5,478 nucleotides of DNA from NCBI GenBank assembly GCA_934678955.1, contig CAKUSI010000271.1, forward strand, positions 1 to 5,478, written 5' to 3'. The translations under genes were made by a program, and so were the position numbers. Positions 1 through 5,473 of the stretch are shown piece by piece. Origin of the DNA: an uncultured Austwickia sp. (lineage in GTDB: Bacteria; Actinomycetota; Actinomycetes; Actinomycetales; Dermatophilaceae). The notes under the pieces are model-generated. The model was given only the letters and a program-made list of their open reading frames with translations, was not told where the DNA came from and made no database searches. Position 1 is the stretch's first letter. Each line of letters opens with the position of its first letter.

Positions 1-777
1 CCGTACTACCTGTCGATCCAGATGCCGGGCCAGAACGACCCCTCCTTCTCCCTGACCACGTCGTTCACGCCGAGCGGTGAGAACCGGCAGTTCCTCACCG
101 GATTCCTCGCCGTCGACTCCGACGCGGGGAACCAGGCGGGACAGCGACGCGACGGCTACGGGAAGATGCGGCTGCTGGAGCTGCCCAGCGCCACGAACGT
201 GATGGGCCCGGCGCAGGTGCAGAACCAGATCAACAGCTCCAACGCCAACAGCCCGGAGTTCTCGGCGACGCTGAACAACTTCATCAACATCAACAGCCAG
301 GGCGGATCGCAGCTCCTGCGGGGCAACCTGCTGACGCTGCCGGTCGGTGGCGGATTGCTGTATGTCCAGCCGATCTACGTCCAGAGCGCGGGCAACACCG
401 CCTACCCGCTCAACCAGGCCGTCGTCGTCTACTTCGGCGAGAAGCTGGCCTGGGGCGCGACCCTGGAATCTGCCCTCGACCATCTCTTCGGCGGCAACGC
501 CGGCGCGCCGGCGCCGACTCCCCCGACCGGGGGCCAGCCGCCTGCGGAGCAGCCGGCGCAGACGCCGCAGGCGGAGCTGCGCGCGACGCTGGAGGAGGCG
601 CAGCGGCAGTATGCGGCCGGGCAGGAGGCCCTGCGCAACGGGGACTTCACGAGGTACGGGGAGGCCCAGCGGGCGCTGCAGACGGCCATCGACCGAGCGG
701 CCCGGCTGTCCGGACAGATCCCGGCGGGGACCACCGGCACGACCTCTCCCACCGCCGCGGCGCCGCCCGCGAGCTGA
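1..777 (+). CDS. UPF0182 family membrane protein, C-terminal part (5' end outside window)
   Basis: The reading frame is open from base 1 to the TGA at 775-777, giving 258 residues. It is the C-terminal end of a much larger protein; UPF0182 members are usually around 900-1000 residues with several N-terminal membrane spans, which lie off the left edge. Visible family signatures are YYLSIQMPGQ at residues 2-11, FLTGFLAVDSDAG at 31-43, the block LRGNLLTLPVGGGLLYVQPIYVQ split over residues 106-128, and YPLNQAVVVYFGEKLAW at 135-151. From about residue 168 there is a low-complexity Pro/Ala/Gln stretch. A charged, Ala-rich segment likely to form a helix or coiled coil follows (about 190-237), then a Thr/Ala/Pro-rich end. 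This soluble part is probably on one face of the membrane. The molecular function of UPF0182 is not established. The ATG at base 22 is internal, because homology continues upstream of it to base 1. Family assignment is confident; function is unknown. Confidence 0.9.
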   Translation, partial: PYYLSIQMPGQNDPSFSLTTSFTPSGENRQFLTGFLAVDSDAGNQAGQRRDGYGKMRLLELPSATNVMGPAQVQNQINSSNANSPEFSATLNNFININSQGGSQLLRGNLLTLPVGGGLLYVQPIYVQSAGNTAYPLNQAVVVYFGEKLAWGATLESALDHLFGGNAGAPAPTPPTGGQPPAEQPAQTPQAELRATLEEAQRQYAAGQEALRNGDFTRYGEAQRALQTAIDRAARLSGQIPAGTTGTTSPTAAAPPAS

Positions 778-790
778 TCCGCGGACGCGC

Positions 791-828
791 CGTCGGCCGC
801 CTGCCCCCGCGGGGCCAGGCGGTCGACG
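791..828 (+). terminator. Long imperfect hairpin after the UPF0182 gene, candidate terminator
   Basis: The left arm is CGTCG-G-CCGCCTG (791-803) and the right arm is CAGGCGG-T-CGACG (816-828). They pair over 13 positions with one G-U pair. Inside, CCCC (805-808) can partly pair with GGGG (811-814). It begins 13 bases after the UPF0182 stop and ends 14 bases before the tRNA. No T-run follows, only a pyrimidine-rich TCTTCTCCC (831-839). Hairpins without U-tracts are common candidate terminators in high-GC actinobacteria. It could instead be a processing or folding element in a transcript that continues into the tRNA. Confidence 0.5.
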
Positions 829-842
829 CGTCTTCTCCCGAA

Positions 843-919
843 CGCGGGGTGGAGCAGCTCGGTAGCTCGCCGGGCTCATAACCCGGAGGTCGCAGGTTCA
901 AATCCTGCCCCCGCTACCA
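843..919 (+). tRNA. Initiator tRNA-Met (anticodon CAT)
   Basis: A complete 77-nt cloverleaf with an encoded CCA end (917-919). The acceptor arm pairs 844-849 with 909-914, and the first position is an unpaired C843/T915. The D arm lies around 852-868. The anticodon stem is CCGGG/CCCGG (870-874 with 882-886), the loop is CTCATAA, and the anticodon CAT is at 877-879. The T arm is GCAGG/CCTGC (892-896 with 904-908) with loop TTCAAAT. Two features mark it as the initiator rather than elongator tRNA: the mismatched first acceptor pair, which prevents formylated Met-tRNA from being treated as an elongator, and the three G-C pairs next to the anticodon loop (872-874 with 882-884), which direct it to the ribosomal P site. 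The C1:U72 form resembles the actinobacterial initiator. The discriminator base is A916. Confidence 0.97.
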
Positions 920-920
920 A

Positions 921-956
921 TTTCAGGCCCGGAGTTCACGGACTCCGGGCCTGAAA
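921..956 (+). terminator. Perfect 15-bp inverted repeat directly after the tRNA, probable terminator
   Basis: The arm TTTCAGGCCCGGAGT (921-935) and its exact reverse complement (942-956) flank a six-base loop, TCACGG. The hairpin starts one base after the tRNA CCA end. It has no downstream T-run (GCATGTGAGG follows), so it would be a U-tract-less terminator of the kind often seen in actinobacteria. It would insulate the tRNA from the accessory genes downstream and define the tRNA precursor 3' end. Confidence 0.75.
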
Positions 957-1053
957 GCATGTGAGGCTGTTCCGGTCATCACTGACTCATCTCAGGTCCA
1001 GTCGCAAAGAGGCCTCGCGATGCGCTGGCGGGAGCCCTGCCCGGAACGGATCC

Positions 1054-1085
1054 GGCCATCTCGGAGGTCTCCTGGAGATTCGGCC
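1054..1085. promoter_or_regulatory. Imperfect dyad upstream of the DUF433 gene, candidate operator
   Basis: The order of blocks is GGCC, ATCTC, GGAG, then GT at the centre, then CTCC, a TG bulge, GAGAT, a TC bulge and GGCC. The arms match over 13 bases with two two-base interruptions. The dyad lies just upstream of a TATCCT -10-like hexamer (1103-1108) and 46 bases before the DUF433 start codon. Toxin-antitoxin operons commonly repress themselves through antitoxin binding to such dyads. Whether DUF433 proteins bind here is inferred only from position. Confidence 0.35.
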
Positions 1086-1102
1086 AGTGGCGGCCTGCTC
1101 GA

Positions 1103-1108
1103 TATCCT
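1103..1108 (+). promoter_or_regulatory. Possible -10 element for the DUF433/DUF5615 operon
   Basis: TATCCT fits the TANNNT pattern of actinobacterial primary-sigma -10 elements. A start site would fall near 1114-1116, immediately before the AGGAGGT ribosome binding site, leaving a very short leader. The -35 region is poor: TTCGGC (1079-1084) lies 18 bases upstream and overlaps the dyad. This is a suggestion, not a firm call. Confidence 0.3.
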
Positions 1109-1115
1109 GACCGGC

Positions 1116-1122
1116 AGGAGGT
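1116..1122 (+). promoter_or_regulatory. Strong ribosome binding site that fixes the DUF433 start
   Basis: AGGAGGT lies eight bases before the ATG at 1131. It selects this ATG over an in-frame ATG at 1020, which would add 37 residues with no family resemblance and would place the dyad and the -10-like hexamer inside the gene. Confidence 0.8.
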
Positions 1123-1130
1123 ACAGCCCG

Positions 1131-1463
1131 ATGACCGCCATCGCGATCGAACCTGAGCCGGTACCGCTGGTCCGTGACCACGCCGGACGTCTCATGGTGC
1201 CTGGCACCCGAATCTCACTCGATGTCCTTGTCGCCGCGTTCAAGCGGGGCAAGACCCCCGAGGCCATCCACGACGCCTACGAGACAGTGTCGCTTCCCGA
1301 CGTCTACGCGATCTTCACCTACTACCTGCGGCACCGCGCCGAGGTCGAGACATACCTGGCCGAGCAGGAGCGCGAGGGCGCAGAGATTCAAGCCCGCATT
1401 GAGGGCGAGCACCCGCTCAACGACGGGCTACGCGCCAAGCTATTAGCGCGACGGGACGCATGA
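1131..1463 (+). CDS. DUF433 domain protein, probable antitoxin of the DUF5615 toxin
   Basis: A 110-residue protein. The DUF433 core runs from about residue 12 to 76: an early strand region (LVRDHAGRLMVPGTRISLDV), then a helical part with GKTPEAIHDAYETVSLPDVYAIFTYY. That pattern, 'GTRI..DVL......G.TPE.I...Y..L...DVYA...YYL', is typical of DUF433, a small helix-turn-helix-like domain found widely next to PIN-like DUF5615 genes. The charged tail (about 66-110) is rich in Glu and Arg and would be a natural toxin-wrapping segment. Its stop overlaps the toxin start as ATGA, so the two are translationally coupled. By family context it should neutralise the toxin and perhaps repress the operon; neither is shown here. 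About 23 of 110 codons end in A or T, far above the M16 genes, and one is a TTA leucine codon at 1443-1445. Confidence 0.85.
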   Translation: MTAIAIEPEPVPLVRDHAGRLMVPGTRISLDVLVAAFKRGKTPEAIHDAYETVSLPDVYAIFTYYLRHRAEVETYLAEQEREGAEIQARIEGEHPLNDGLRAKLLARRDA

Positions 1464-1816
1464 GACCGCGGTTCCTGGCCGACGAGAACGTCGACCAGGA
1501 CCTCGTCCTCGGGCTACGTCGACGCGTCGAGGACATCGACATCGTCCGTGTCCAGGACGTCGGGCTTCGGACCGTGGACGATCCAGAGATTCTGCAGTGG
1601 GCCGCCGATGAGGGTCGGATCCTGATCAGCCACGACATCAAGACCATGCCAGGCTTTGCAGGCCAACGACTGAACGTCGGCATGCCCATGGCGGGCCTCA
1701 TCTTGCTCCGCGCGACCCTCCCCATTGCGATCGCCGTCGAAGAACTGGCGGCCGTCGCAGGCGCGAGCGACGCCGAAGAGTGGAACAACCAGATCGCCTA
1801 TTTGCCACGCCACTGA
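1460..1816 (+). CDS. DUF5615 PIN-like protein, probable toxin (nuclease fold)
   Basis: A 118-residue protein, full length for DUF5615. Recognisable features are the N-terminal FLADENVD (residues 5-12, acidic D8 and E9 followed by N10), the mid-segment VRVQDVGLRTVDDPEIL (29-45), and ILISHDIKTMPGF (54-66) with the H58-D59 pair typical of this group. In PIN-like nucleases such clustered acidic residues bind the metal used for RNA cleavage; D8, D40/D41 and D59 are candidates here. The start ATG lies within the preceding stop (ATGA), a hallmark of coupled antitoxin-toxin pairs with the antitoxin first. Expected role: a ribonuclease toxin held inactive by the DUF433 partner. Activity and target are unknown. 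Third-position A/T use (about 23 of 118 codons) matches its partner and differs from the M16 genes. No truncation is seen, so the pair looks intact. Confidence 0.85.
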   Translation: MRPRFLADENVDQDLVLGLRRRVEDIDIVRVQDVGLRTVDDPEILQWAADEGRILISHDIKTMPGFAGQRLNVGMPMAGLILLRATLPIAIAVEELAAVAGASDAEEWNNQIAYLPRH

Positions 1817-1871
1817 GTGGATCGCCAGACCGGCTGTGAACGCCCCGCCAATCAGGCGAATCGGTATGCCA

Positions 1872-1903
1872 AGCGCGCCCGGGGCCGGACGAGCCCTCGC
1901 GCT
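1872..1903 (+). terminator. Imperfect hairpin after the toxin gene, weak terminator candidate
   Basis: The outer stem is AGCGCG (1872-1877) with CGCGCT (1898-1903). The inner stem is GGGC (1882-1885) with GCCC (1893-1896), with a seven-base loop and an asymmetric internal loop between the stems. It lies 55 bases after the toxin stop and before the M16 promoter. There is no T-run. Such pairings occur by chance in GC-rich DNA, so confidence is low. Confidence 0.3.
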
Positions 1904-1937
1904 CGAACATCGGCCGCTCCCGTAGCAGGAGGCGCGA

Positions 1938-1959
1938 CCCTCGTCGGCCGACGTTAGGG
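1938..1959. promoter_or_regulatory. Palindrome overlapping the M16 promoter, candidate operator
   Basis: CGTCGGCCGACG (1942-1953) is a perfect 12-base palindrome. It is extended by CCCT (1938-1941) on the left and AGGG (1956-1959) on the right after a two-base bulge (TT). It occupies the promoter spacer and runs into the -10-like TAGGGT, where a bound repressor would block RNA polymerase. The binding protein is unknown. Confidence 0.4.
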
Positions 1960-1960
1960 T
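1955..1960 (+). promoter_or_regulatory. -10 element for a leaderless M16 transcript
   Basis: TAGGGT fits TANNNT and ends six bases before the ATG at 1967, which is the spacing expected when transcription starts at the A of the start codon. The same bases form an in-frame TAG stop (1955-1957), so the M16 gene cannot start further upstream. No ribosome binding site is suitably placed: AGGAGG at 1927-1932 is 34 bases from the ATG with no start codon within normal reach. No convincing -35 hexamer is seen. Confidence 0.5.
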
Positions 1961-1966
1961 GTGGGG

Positions 1967-3244
1967 ATGCCGCTGGCGTACGACATCGTGGACCATACGC
2001 TCGACAACGGGCTGCGCGTCCTGGTCACGGAAGACCACCACACCCCCACCGTCGCGACCAACCTCTGGGTCAGGGTGGGCTCGGGACATGAGCCAGAGGG
2101 GAAGACGGGGTTCGCGCACCTCTTCGAGCACCTCATGTTCCAGGGCTCGAGGCACGTCGCGAGCGGGGAGCACTTCGCGACGCTGATGGCCCACGGGGGT
2201 CGCCTCAACGCCACCACCTGGTTCGACCGGACCAACTACTTCGAGACGCTCCCCGCGGGCGCCTTCGAGCTGGCGCTGTGGATGGAGGCCGACCGGCACG
2301 GCTACCTGCTGGACGCCGTGACCCAGGAGAACTTCGACAACCAGCGCGACGTGGTCAAGGAGGAGAAGCGCCAGCGCTACGACAACGCGCCGTACGGCAA
2401 CGCGCTCAACGACCTCTACGCGCTGGTCTTCCCGCCGGGCCATCCGTACCGGCATCCCACCATCGGGTCGATGGCCGACCTCGACGCGGCGACGTTGGAG
2501 GACGTGCACACGTTCTACAGGGACTGGTATGTGCCCGCGAACACCGTGCTCACGGTCGCCGGCGCGGTCCCCGCGGACGAGGCGCTGCGAGCGGTGGAGC
2601 GCTACTTCGGCCCGCTGCCCGGTCGCCCGGCGCCGCGGCAGCCGGTCACGGCGCCGCTTGCGCCGCTGCCCGCTCCGCAGCGGCTCGAGCGCGCCGAGTC
2701 CGTCCCTGCCTCGCGCCTCTACCTGGGCTTCCGGCTCCCCGTGGACAACACGCTCGAGTTCATGGCCGCCTCCTGCGCGCTGGACTGCCTGGGGGGGCTG
2801 AGCATCTCCCGGATGGAGCGGACCCTGGTCCGCTCCGAGGAGCTGGCCGACTTCGTGTCCGCGGGGTCGATGGGACTGGCCGCGGGCGTGTCGCTCGGCT
2901 ACGTGATCCTGCAGGCGGCCGCCGGCGTCGATCCGGCCCGGCTGGAGGAGCGGGCGTGCGAGCTGCTCGAGGAGTTCGCGCACGAGGGGCCGAGCGCCCT
3001 GGACATGGAGTCGGCACATGCGCAGGCGGAGCGGTCCTGGTTGCACGCCCTTGCGAGCCTCGACGAGCGGGCCGACGCGATCAGTCACCTGGCCTGTCTG
3101 TATGACGACCCGGGCGGCGTGAACACCTACATCGACCGCCTCGGCGCCGTGACCGCGGATCAGGTCTTGGAGGCGGCGCGCACGTGGCTGCGCCCGCAGC
3201 ACCGCGCGGTCGTGGCCATCACACCCCGGGGGGCTCAGCCATGA
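1967..3244 (+). CDS. M16 family zinc metallopeptidase, catalytic subunit
   Basis: A 425-residue cytoplasmic-type protein with no signal peptide. It has the two-lobe M16B layout: an N-terminal M16 domain (about 10-160), a Pro-rich linker (about 218-238), and an M16_C domain (about 165-350). The inverted zinc motif HLFEH gives ligands H51 and H55 with catalytic E54. The third ligand fits E132 in VVKEEKRQR, 77 residues after H55, the spacing seen in pitrilysin. In the C-terminal lobe, the motif that usually reads R...GLAY is degenerate: R282 is present but the Tyr position reads ELADF (292-296). This suggests it relies on a partner for substrate binding. That partner is the next gene, which overlaps it by ATGA. 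It should hydrolyse peptides or short unfolded proteins; the substrate is unknown. An alternative GTG start at 1961 adds two residues but abuts the -10 element, so ATG at 1967 is preferred. Confidence 0.93.
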   Translation: MPLAYDIVDHTLDNGLRVLVTEDHHTPTVATNLWVRVGSGHEPEGKTGFAHLFEHLMFQGSRHVASGEHFATLMAHGGRLNATTWFDRTNYFETLPAGAFELALWMEADRHGYLLDAVTQENFDNQRDVVKEEKRQRYDNAPYGNALNDLYALVFPPGHPYRHPTIGSMADLDAATLEDVHTFYRDWYVPANTVLTVAGAVPADEALRAVERYFGPLPGRPAPRQPVTAPLAPLPAPQRLERAESVPASRLYLGFRLPVDNTLEFMAASCALDCLGGLSISRMERTLVRSEELADFVSAGSMGLAAGVSLGYVILQAAAGVDPARLEERACELLEEFAHEGPSALDMESAHAQAERSWLHALASLDERADAISHLACLYDDPGGVNTYIDRLGAVTADQVLEAARTWLRPQHRAVVAITPRGAQP

Positions 3245-4611
3245 TGGCCGCGCCCGACCCCGCCGCCGGCGTGCCGCGGCCGACCGTGCGTCCCGCGGCG
3301 CCCTGGGACTTTCCCTCTCCGCGCGTGGACCTGTTCGACAACGGGCTGCACGCGCTGACCTTTCACACGCCCGGACAGCATGTGCTGTCGCTGCGCCTCG
3401 CGATCCCGGCCGCGCTGGCCGCCGAACCCGCCGGGCGAGAGGGCGTCGGGGTGCTCACCGCGCGCCTCCTCGACGAGGGCAGCGACGGACACGACGCGGA
3501 GGCGATGGCCGAGCTTTTGCAGCGGCACGGCGTGGCCTTCGGCGCGGGCGTGGTCGACCGCGGGTTCCTCATCGAGGTGGACGTCACCCGCCGGCACCTG
3601 GTGCGAGCCTTGGAACTGCTGCGGGAGATGCTTCAGGAGCCGGCCTTCGACCAGGCGCAGGTCCGCCGTCACGTGCGCACGCGGCTCGCTGAGATCGAGC
3701 AGGAGCACACCAACCCCGGGTCGCGGGCCGCGATTGCGTTCGTCGCCGCCTATTACGACCAGGCGCACCGCCTGTCCAAGCCCACGGGCGGGACGGCCTC
3801 CTCGGTGTCCGCGCTGACGCCGGAACACCTGCGCGAGCACCACGCCCGCGCATTCCGCCCCGAGGGGTCGGTGCTGGCGATCGCCGGCGACGTGGAAGGC
3901 ATGGACATCACCGGAGCCGTGGCGGGCGTCCTGCAGGGATGGTCGGCCGCAGCATCGGGCGGCCCTGGGGACGGCGGGCCGGCCGACGCTGTGTCCGGCG
4001 GACGGATCGTGCTCGTCGACCGGCCGGGGAGTGTGCAGAGCGAGCTCTACCTCGGGTGCGCGGGACCGGACCGGCTGTCCGCGTCTCAGTGGGCGCCCTT
4101 CCCCGTGCTCGGCTTCATCATGGGCGGGGGCCCGACCGCGCGGCTGGACGCCGTCCTCCGTGAGGAGCGGGGCTACACCTACGGGATGCGCTGCGGCTTC
4201 CGCCCCCGGCGCGGTGAGGGGCTGTTCCTCACCAGCGGCTCGGTCCGCGCGGACGTGACGGCGGAGGCGCTGGAGATCGCGCTGGACGTGCTCGACTCCG
4301 GGAGGGACGGGTTCACGGCGCAGGAGGTCGCGGAGGGCGTTGAATACCTGTGCGAAACCGCGCCCGGTCGGTTCGCCACCGCCGACGCCGTGGCCGACGA
4401 GGCGGTTTCCCGCGCCCTGGAGGGGCAGACCACGCGGGAGACGTCGCGGACGCTGGCCGAGATGCGCTCGTTGACGCCGGAACGGCTGACGTCGGCGTAC
4501 GGCGAGTACGTGAACGGCGAGTGGGTCAGCGTCGTGGTCGGGGACGCAGCCTCGCTGCAGGACAAGCTCGTGGCCTTGGGTCGCGGGCCGGTGGAGGTGC
4601 TCCCCGCCTGA
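3241..4611 (+). CDS. M16 family peptidase-like protein, non-catalytic partner subunit
   Basis: A 456-residue protein with the M16 fold but no HXXEH. The matching helix reads VLTARLLDEGSDG (71-83), so no zinc site can form. The M16_C lobe (about 190-370) keeps the substrate-binding signature: GGGPTARLD (295-303, with R301), then REERGYTYG (307-315, with Y314), equivalent to the R/Y pair that grips the substrate end in M16B enzymes. The two adjacent genes therefore hold complementary halves of one active site, as in known heterodimeric M16B peptidases and, by analogy, mitochondrial processing peptidase. A Gly/Ala-rich linker (about 235-254) joins the lobes. The N-terminal 20 or so residues are Pro/Ala-rich and probably disordered. 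ATG at 3241 overlaps the upstream stop as ATGA (a second ATG follows at 3244), giving coupled translation and near-equal amounts. An in-frame start at 3184 would overlap the upstream gene by about 60 bases and is less likely. Confidence 0.92.
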   Translation: MMAAPDPAAGVPRPTVRPAAPWDFPSPRVDLFDNGLHALTFHTPGQHVLSLRLAIPAALAAEPAGREGVGVLTARLLDEGSDGHDAEAMAELLQRHGVAFGAGVVDRGFLIEVDVTRRHLVRALELLREMLQEPAFDQAQVRRHVRTRLAEIEQEHTNPGSRAAIAFVAAYYDQAHRLSKPTGGTASSVSALTPEHLREHHARAFRPEGSVLAIAGDVEGMDITGAVAGVLQGWSAAASGGPGDGGPADAVSGGRIVLVDRPGSVQSELYLGCAGPDRLSASQWAPFPVLGFIMGGGPTARLDAVLREERGYTYGMRCGFRPRRGEGLFLTSGSVRADVTAEALEIALDVLDSGRDGFTAQEVAEGVEYLCETAPGRFATADAVADEAVSRALEGQTTRETSRTLAEMRSLTPERLTSAYGEYVNGEWVSVVVGDAASLQDKLVALGRGPVEVLPA

Positions 4612-4665
4612 GCGGTGCGACGCGAAGAGCGGTCGAGAGGGCTGCGCCGTGCCGGTTGAAGGAGT

Positions 4666-4681
4666 GGCGCCGAGTTGCGCC
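4666..4681. terminator. Small hairpin between convergent genes, weak terminator candidate
   Basis: GGCGC (4666-4670) pairs with GCGCC (4677-4681) around a six-base loop, in the 70-base gap between the M16 operon and hisN, ending right at the hisN stop. A symmetric hairpin here could act on both strands. A five-base stem is easily found by chance in such DNA. Confidence 0.25.
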
Positions 4682-5473
4682 TCAGCGGGCGGGTTTGGCC
4701 AGCCGGGCGAGGACGTCGCGGTGCAGCCGCGTGTTGGTGGCGACGGCGCCGGGGCCCCAGGGGCCGGGCGTGCCCTCCAGGGACGTGAAGGTCCCGCCCG
4801 CCTCGGTCACGATCGGCACGAGCGCCGCCATGTCGTAGAGCGCCAGCTCCGGCTCCGCGGCGATGTCACAAGCCCCCTCGGCCACCAGCATGTAGGACCA
4901 GAAGTCGCCGTAGGCGCGCGAGCGCCAGCAGTCCTCGGTGAGCGTGACGAACGGCTCATACCGGTCGACGTCCCGCCACGCCGACAGCGTGGCGTGCGAG
5001 ATCGAGGCGTCACCGATCGCGCGGACCCCGGAGACCTGCATACGGGACGCCTTCATGATGCTGCGGCCGGTCCAGGCGCCTAGGCCCTTCCCGGCCCACC
5101 AGCGGCGCCCCAGCGCCGGGGCGGCGACCAGGCCCAGGACCACCTCGTCCCCGTCGAGGAGGCCGATCAGCGTCGCCCACACCGGGACGCCCCGGACGAA
5201 GTTCTTCGTGCCGTCGATCGGATCGATGACCCAGCGGCGCGGGCTGTGCCCCGTCTCGCCGAACTCCTCGCCGATCACCCCGTCCCGGGGGCGCGTCCGG
5301 GCCAGGGTGCCCCGCAACAGCTCCTCGACCGAACGGTCGGCGTCACTGACCGGGGTCAGGTCCGGCTTGGTCTCCACGCGCAGATCCGTGGCCTTGAACC
5401 GCTCCATCGTCACCCGCTCGGCGGCGTCCGCGAGGACGTGGGCGAGACGCAGATCGTCGTCGTAGACAGGCAT
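4682..5473 (-). CDS. hisN: Histidinol-phosphatase, inositol-monophosphatase fold (HisN)
   Basis: A 263-residue protein, full length for the family. It removes phosphate from L-histidinol phosphate, the penultimate stage of histidine synthesis, in the cytoplasm. Metal-binding motifs of the IMPase superfamily are all present: GEEFG (68-72, with E69 and E70), WVIDPIDGTKNF (81-92, with D84 and D87), and the C-terminal ALYDMAALVPIVTEAGG (211-227, with D214). The N-terminus (DLRLAHVLADAAE, then VETKPDLTPVSDAD) closely matches the streptomycete histidinol-phosphatase group rather than inositol phosphatases, which supports hisN over suhB or a CysQ-like protein. Substrate overlap inside this superfamily means the biochemical label remains inferred. 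The ATG at 5471-5473 gives the expected N-terminus; the ribosome binding site and promoter lie beyond the right edge. It is convergent with the M16 pair and so is in a separate transcription unit. Its other histidine genes are not in view. Confidence 0.9.
   Translation of the reverse strand: MPVYDDDLRLAHVLADAAERVTMERFKATDLRVETKPDLTPVSDADRSVEELLRGTLARTRPRDGVIGEEFGETGHSPRRWVIDPIDGTKNFVRGVPVWATLIGLLDGDEVVLGLVAAPALGRRWWAGKGLGAWTGRSIMKASRMQVSGVRAIGDASISHATLSAWRDVDRYEPFVTLTEDCWRSRAYGDFWSYMLVAEGACDIAAEPELALYDMAALVPIVTEAGGTFTSLEGTPGPWGPGAVATNTRLHRDVLARLAKPAR

Noticed and set aside
921..956. Insertion-sequence terminal repeat
   Set aside because: The two arms are separated by six bases only and no transposase is present; it is a hairpin, not a pair of element ends.
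1020..1130. N-terminal extension of the DUF433 gene from the ATG at 1020
   Set aside because: There is no ribosome binding site near 1020, the added residues do not resemble the family, and AGGAGGT correctly serves the ATG at 1131.
843..1130. Integration (att) site using the tRNA 3' end
   Set aside because: No second copy of the tRNA 3' segment occurs in the window and there is no integrase gene, so acquisition through the tRNA cannot be supported.
1926..1960. Stress (SigR/ECF-type) promoter, GGAGG followed by CGTT
   Set aside because: The spacing from GGAGG to GTT is 20 bases and GGAGG is a poor match to GGAAT/GGAAC; the TAGGGT leaderless reading explains the start better.
2278..3105. Open frame of 275 residues on the + strand in another frame of the M16 gene
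   Set aside because: It is fully inside the M16 gene, very rich in Arg, Ala and Gly, with no motif; a frame shadow.
1514..3202. Long open frame of 562 residues on the - strand
   Set aside because: It lies opposite the toxin and first M16 genes, which have clear family motifs. Its translation is Arg/Gly/Val-rich with no recognisable domain, the usual shadow of GC-rich coding DNA.
3235..3843. Open frame of 202 residues on the - strand
   Set aside because: It is opposite the second M16 gene, low in complexity and without a family signature.
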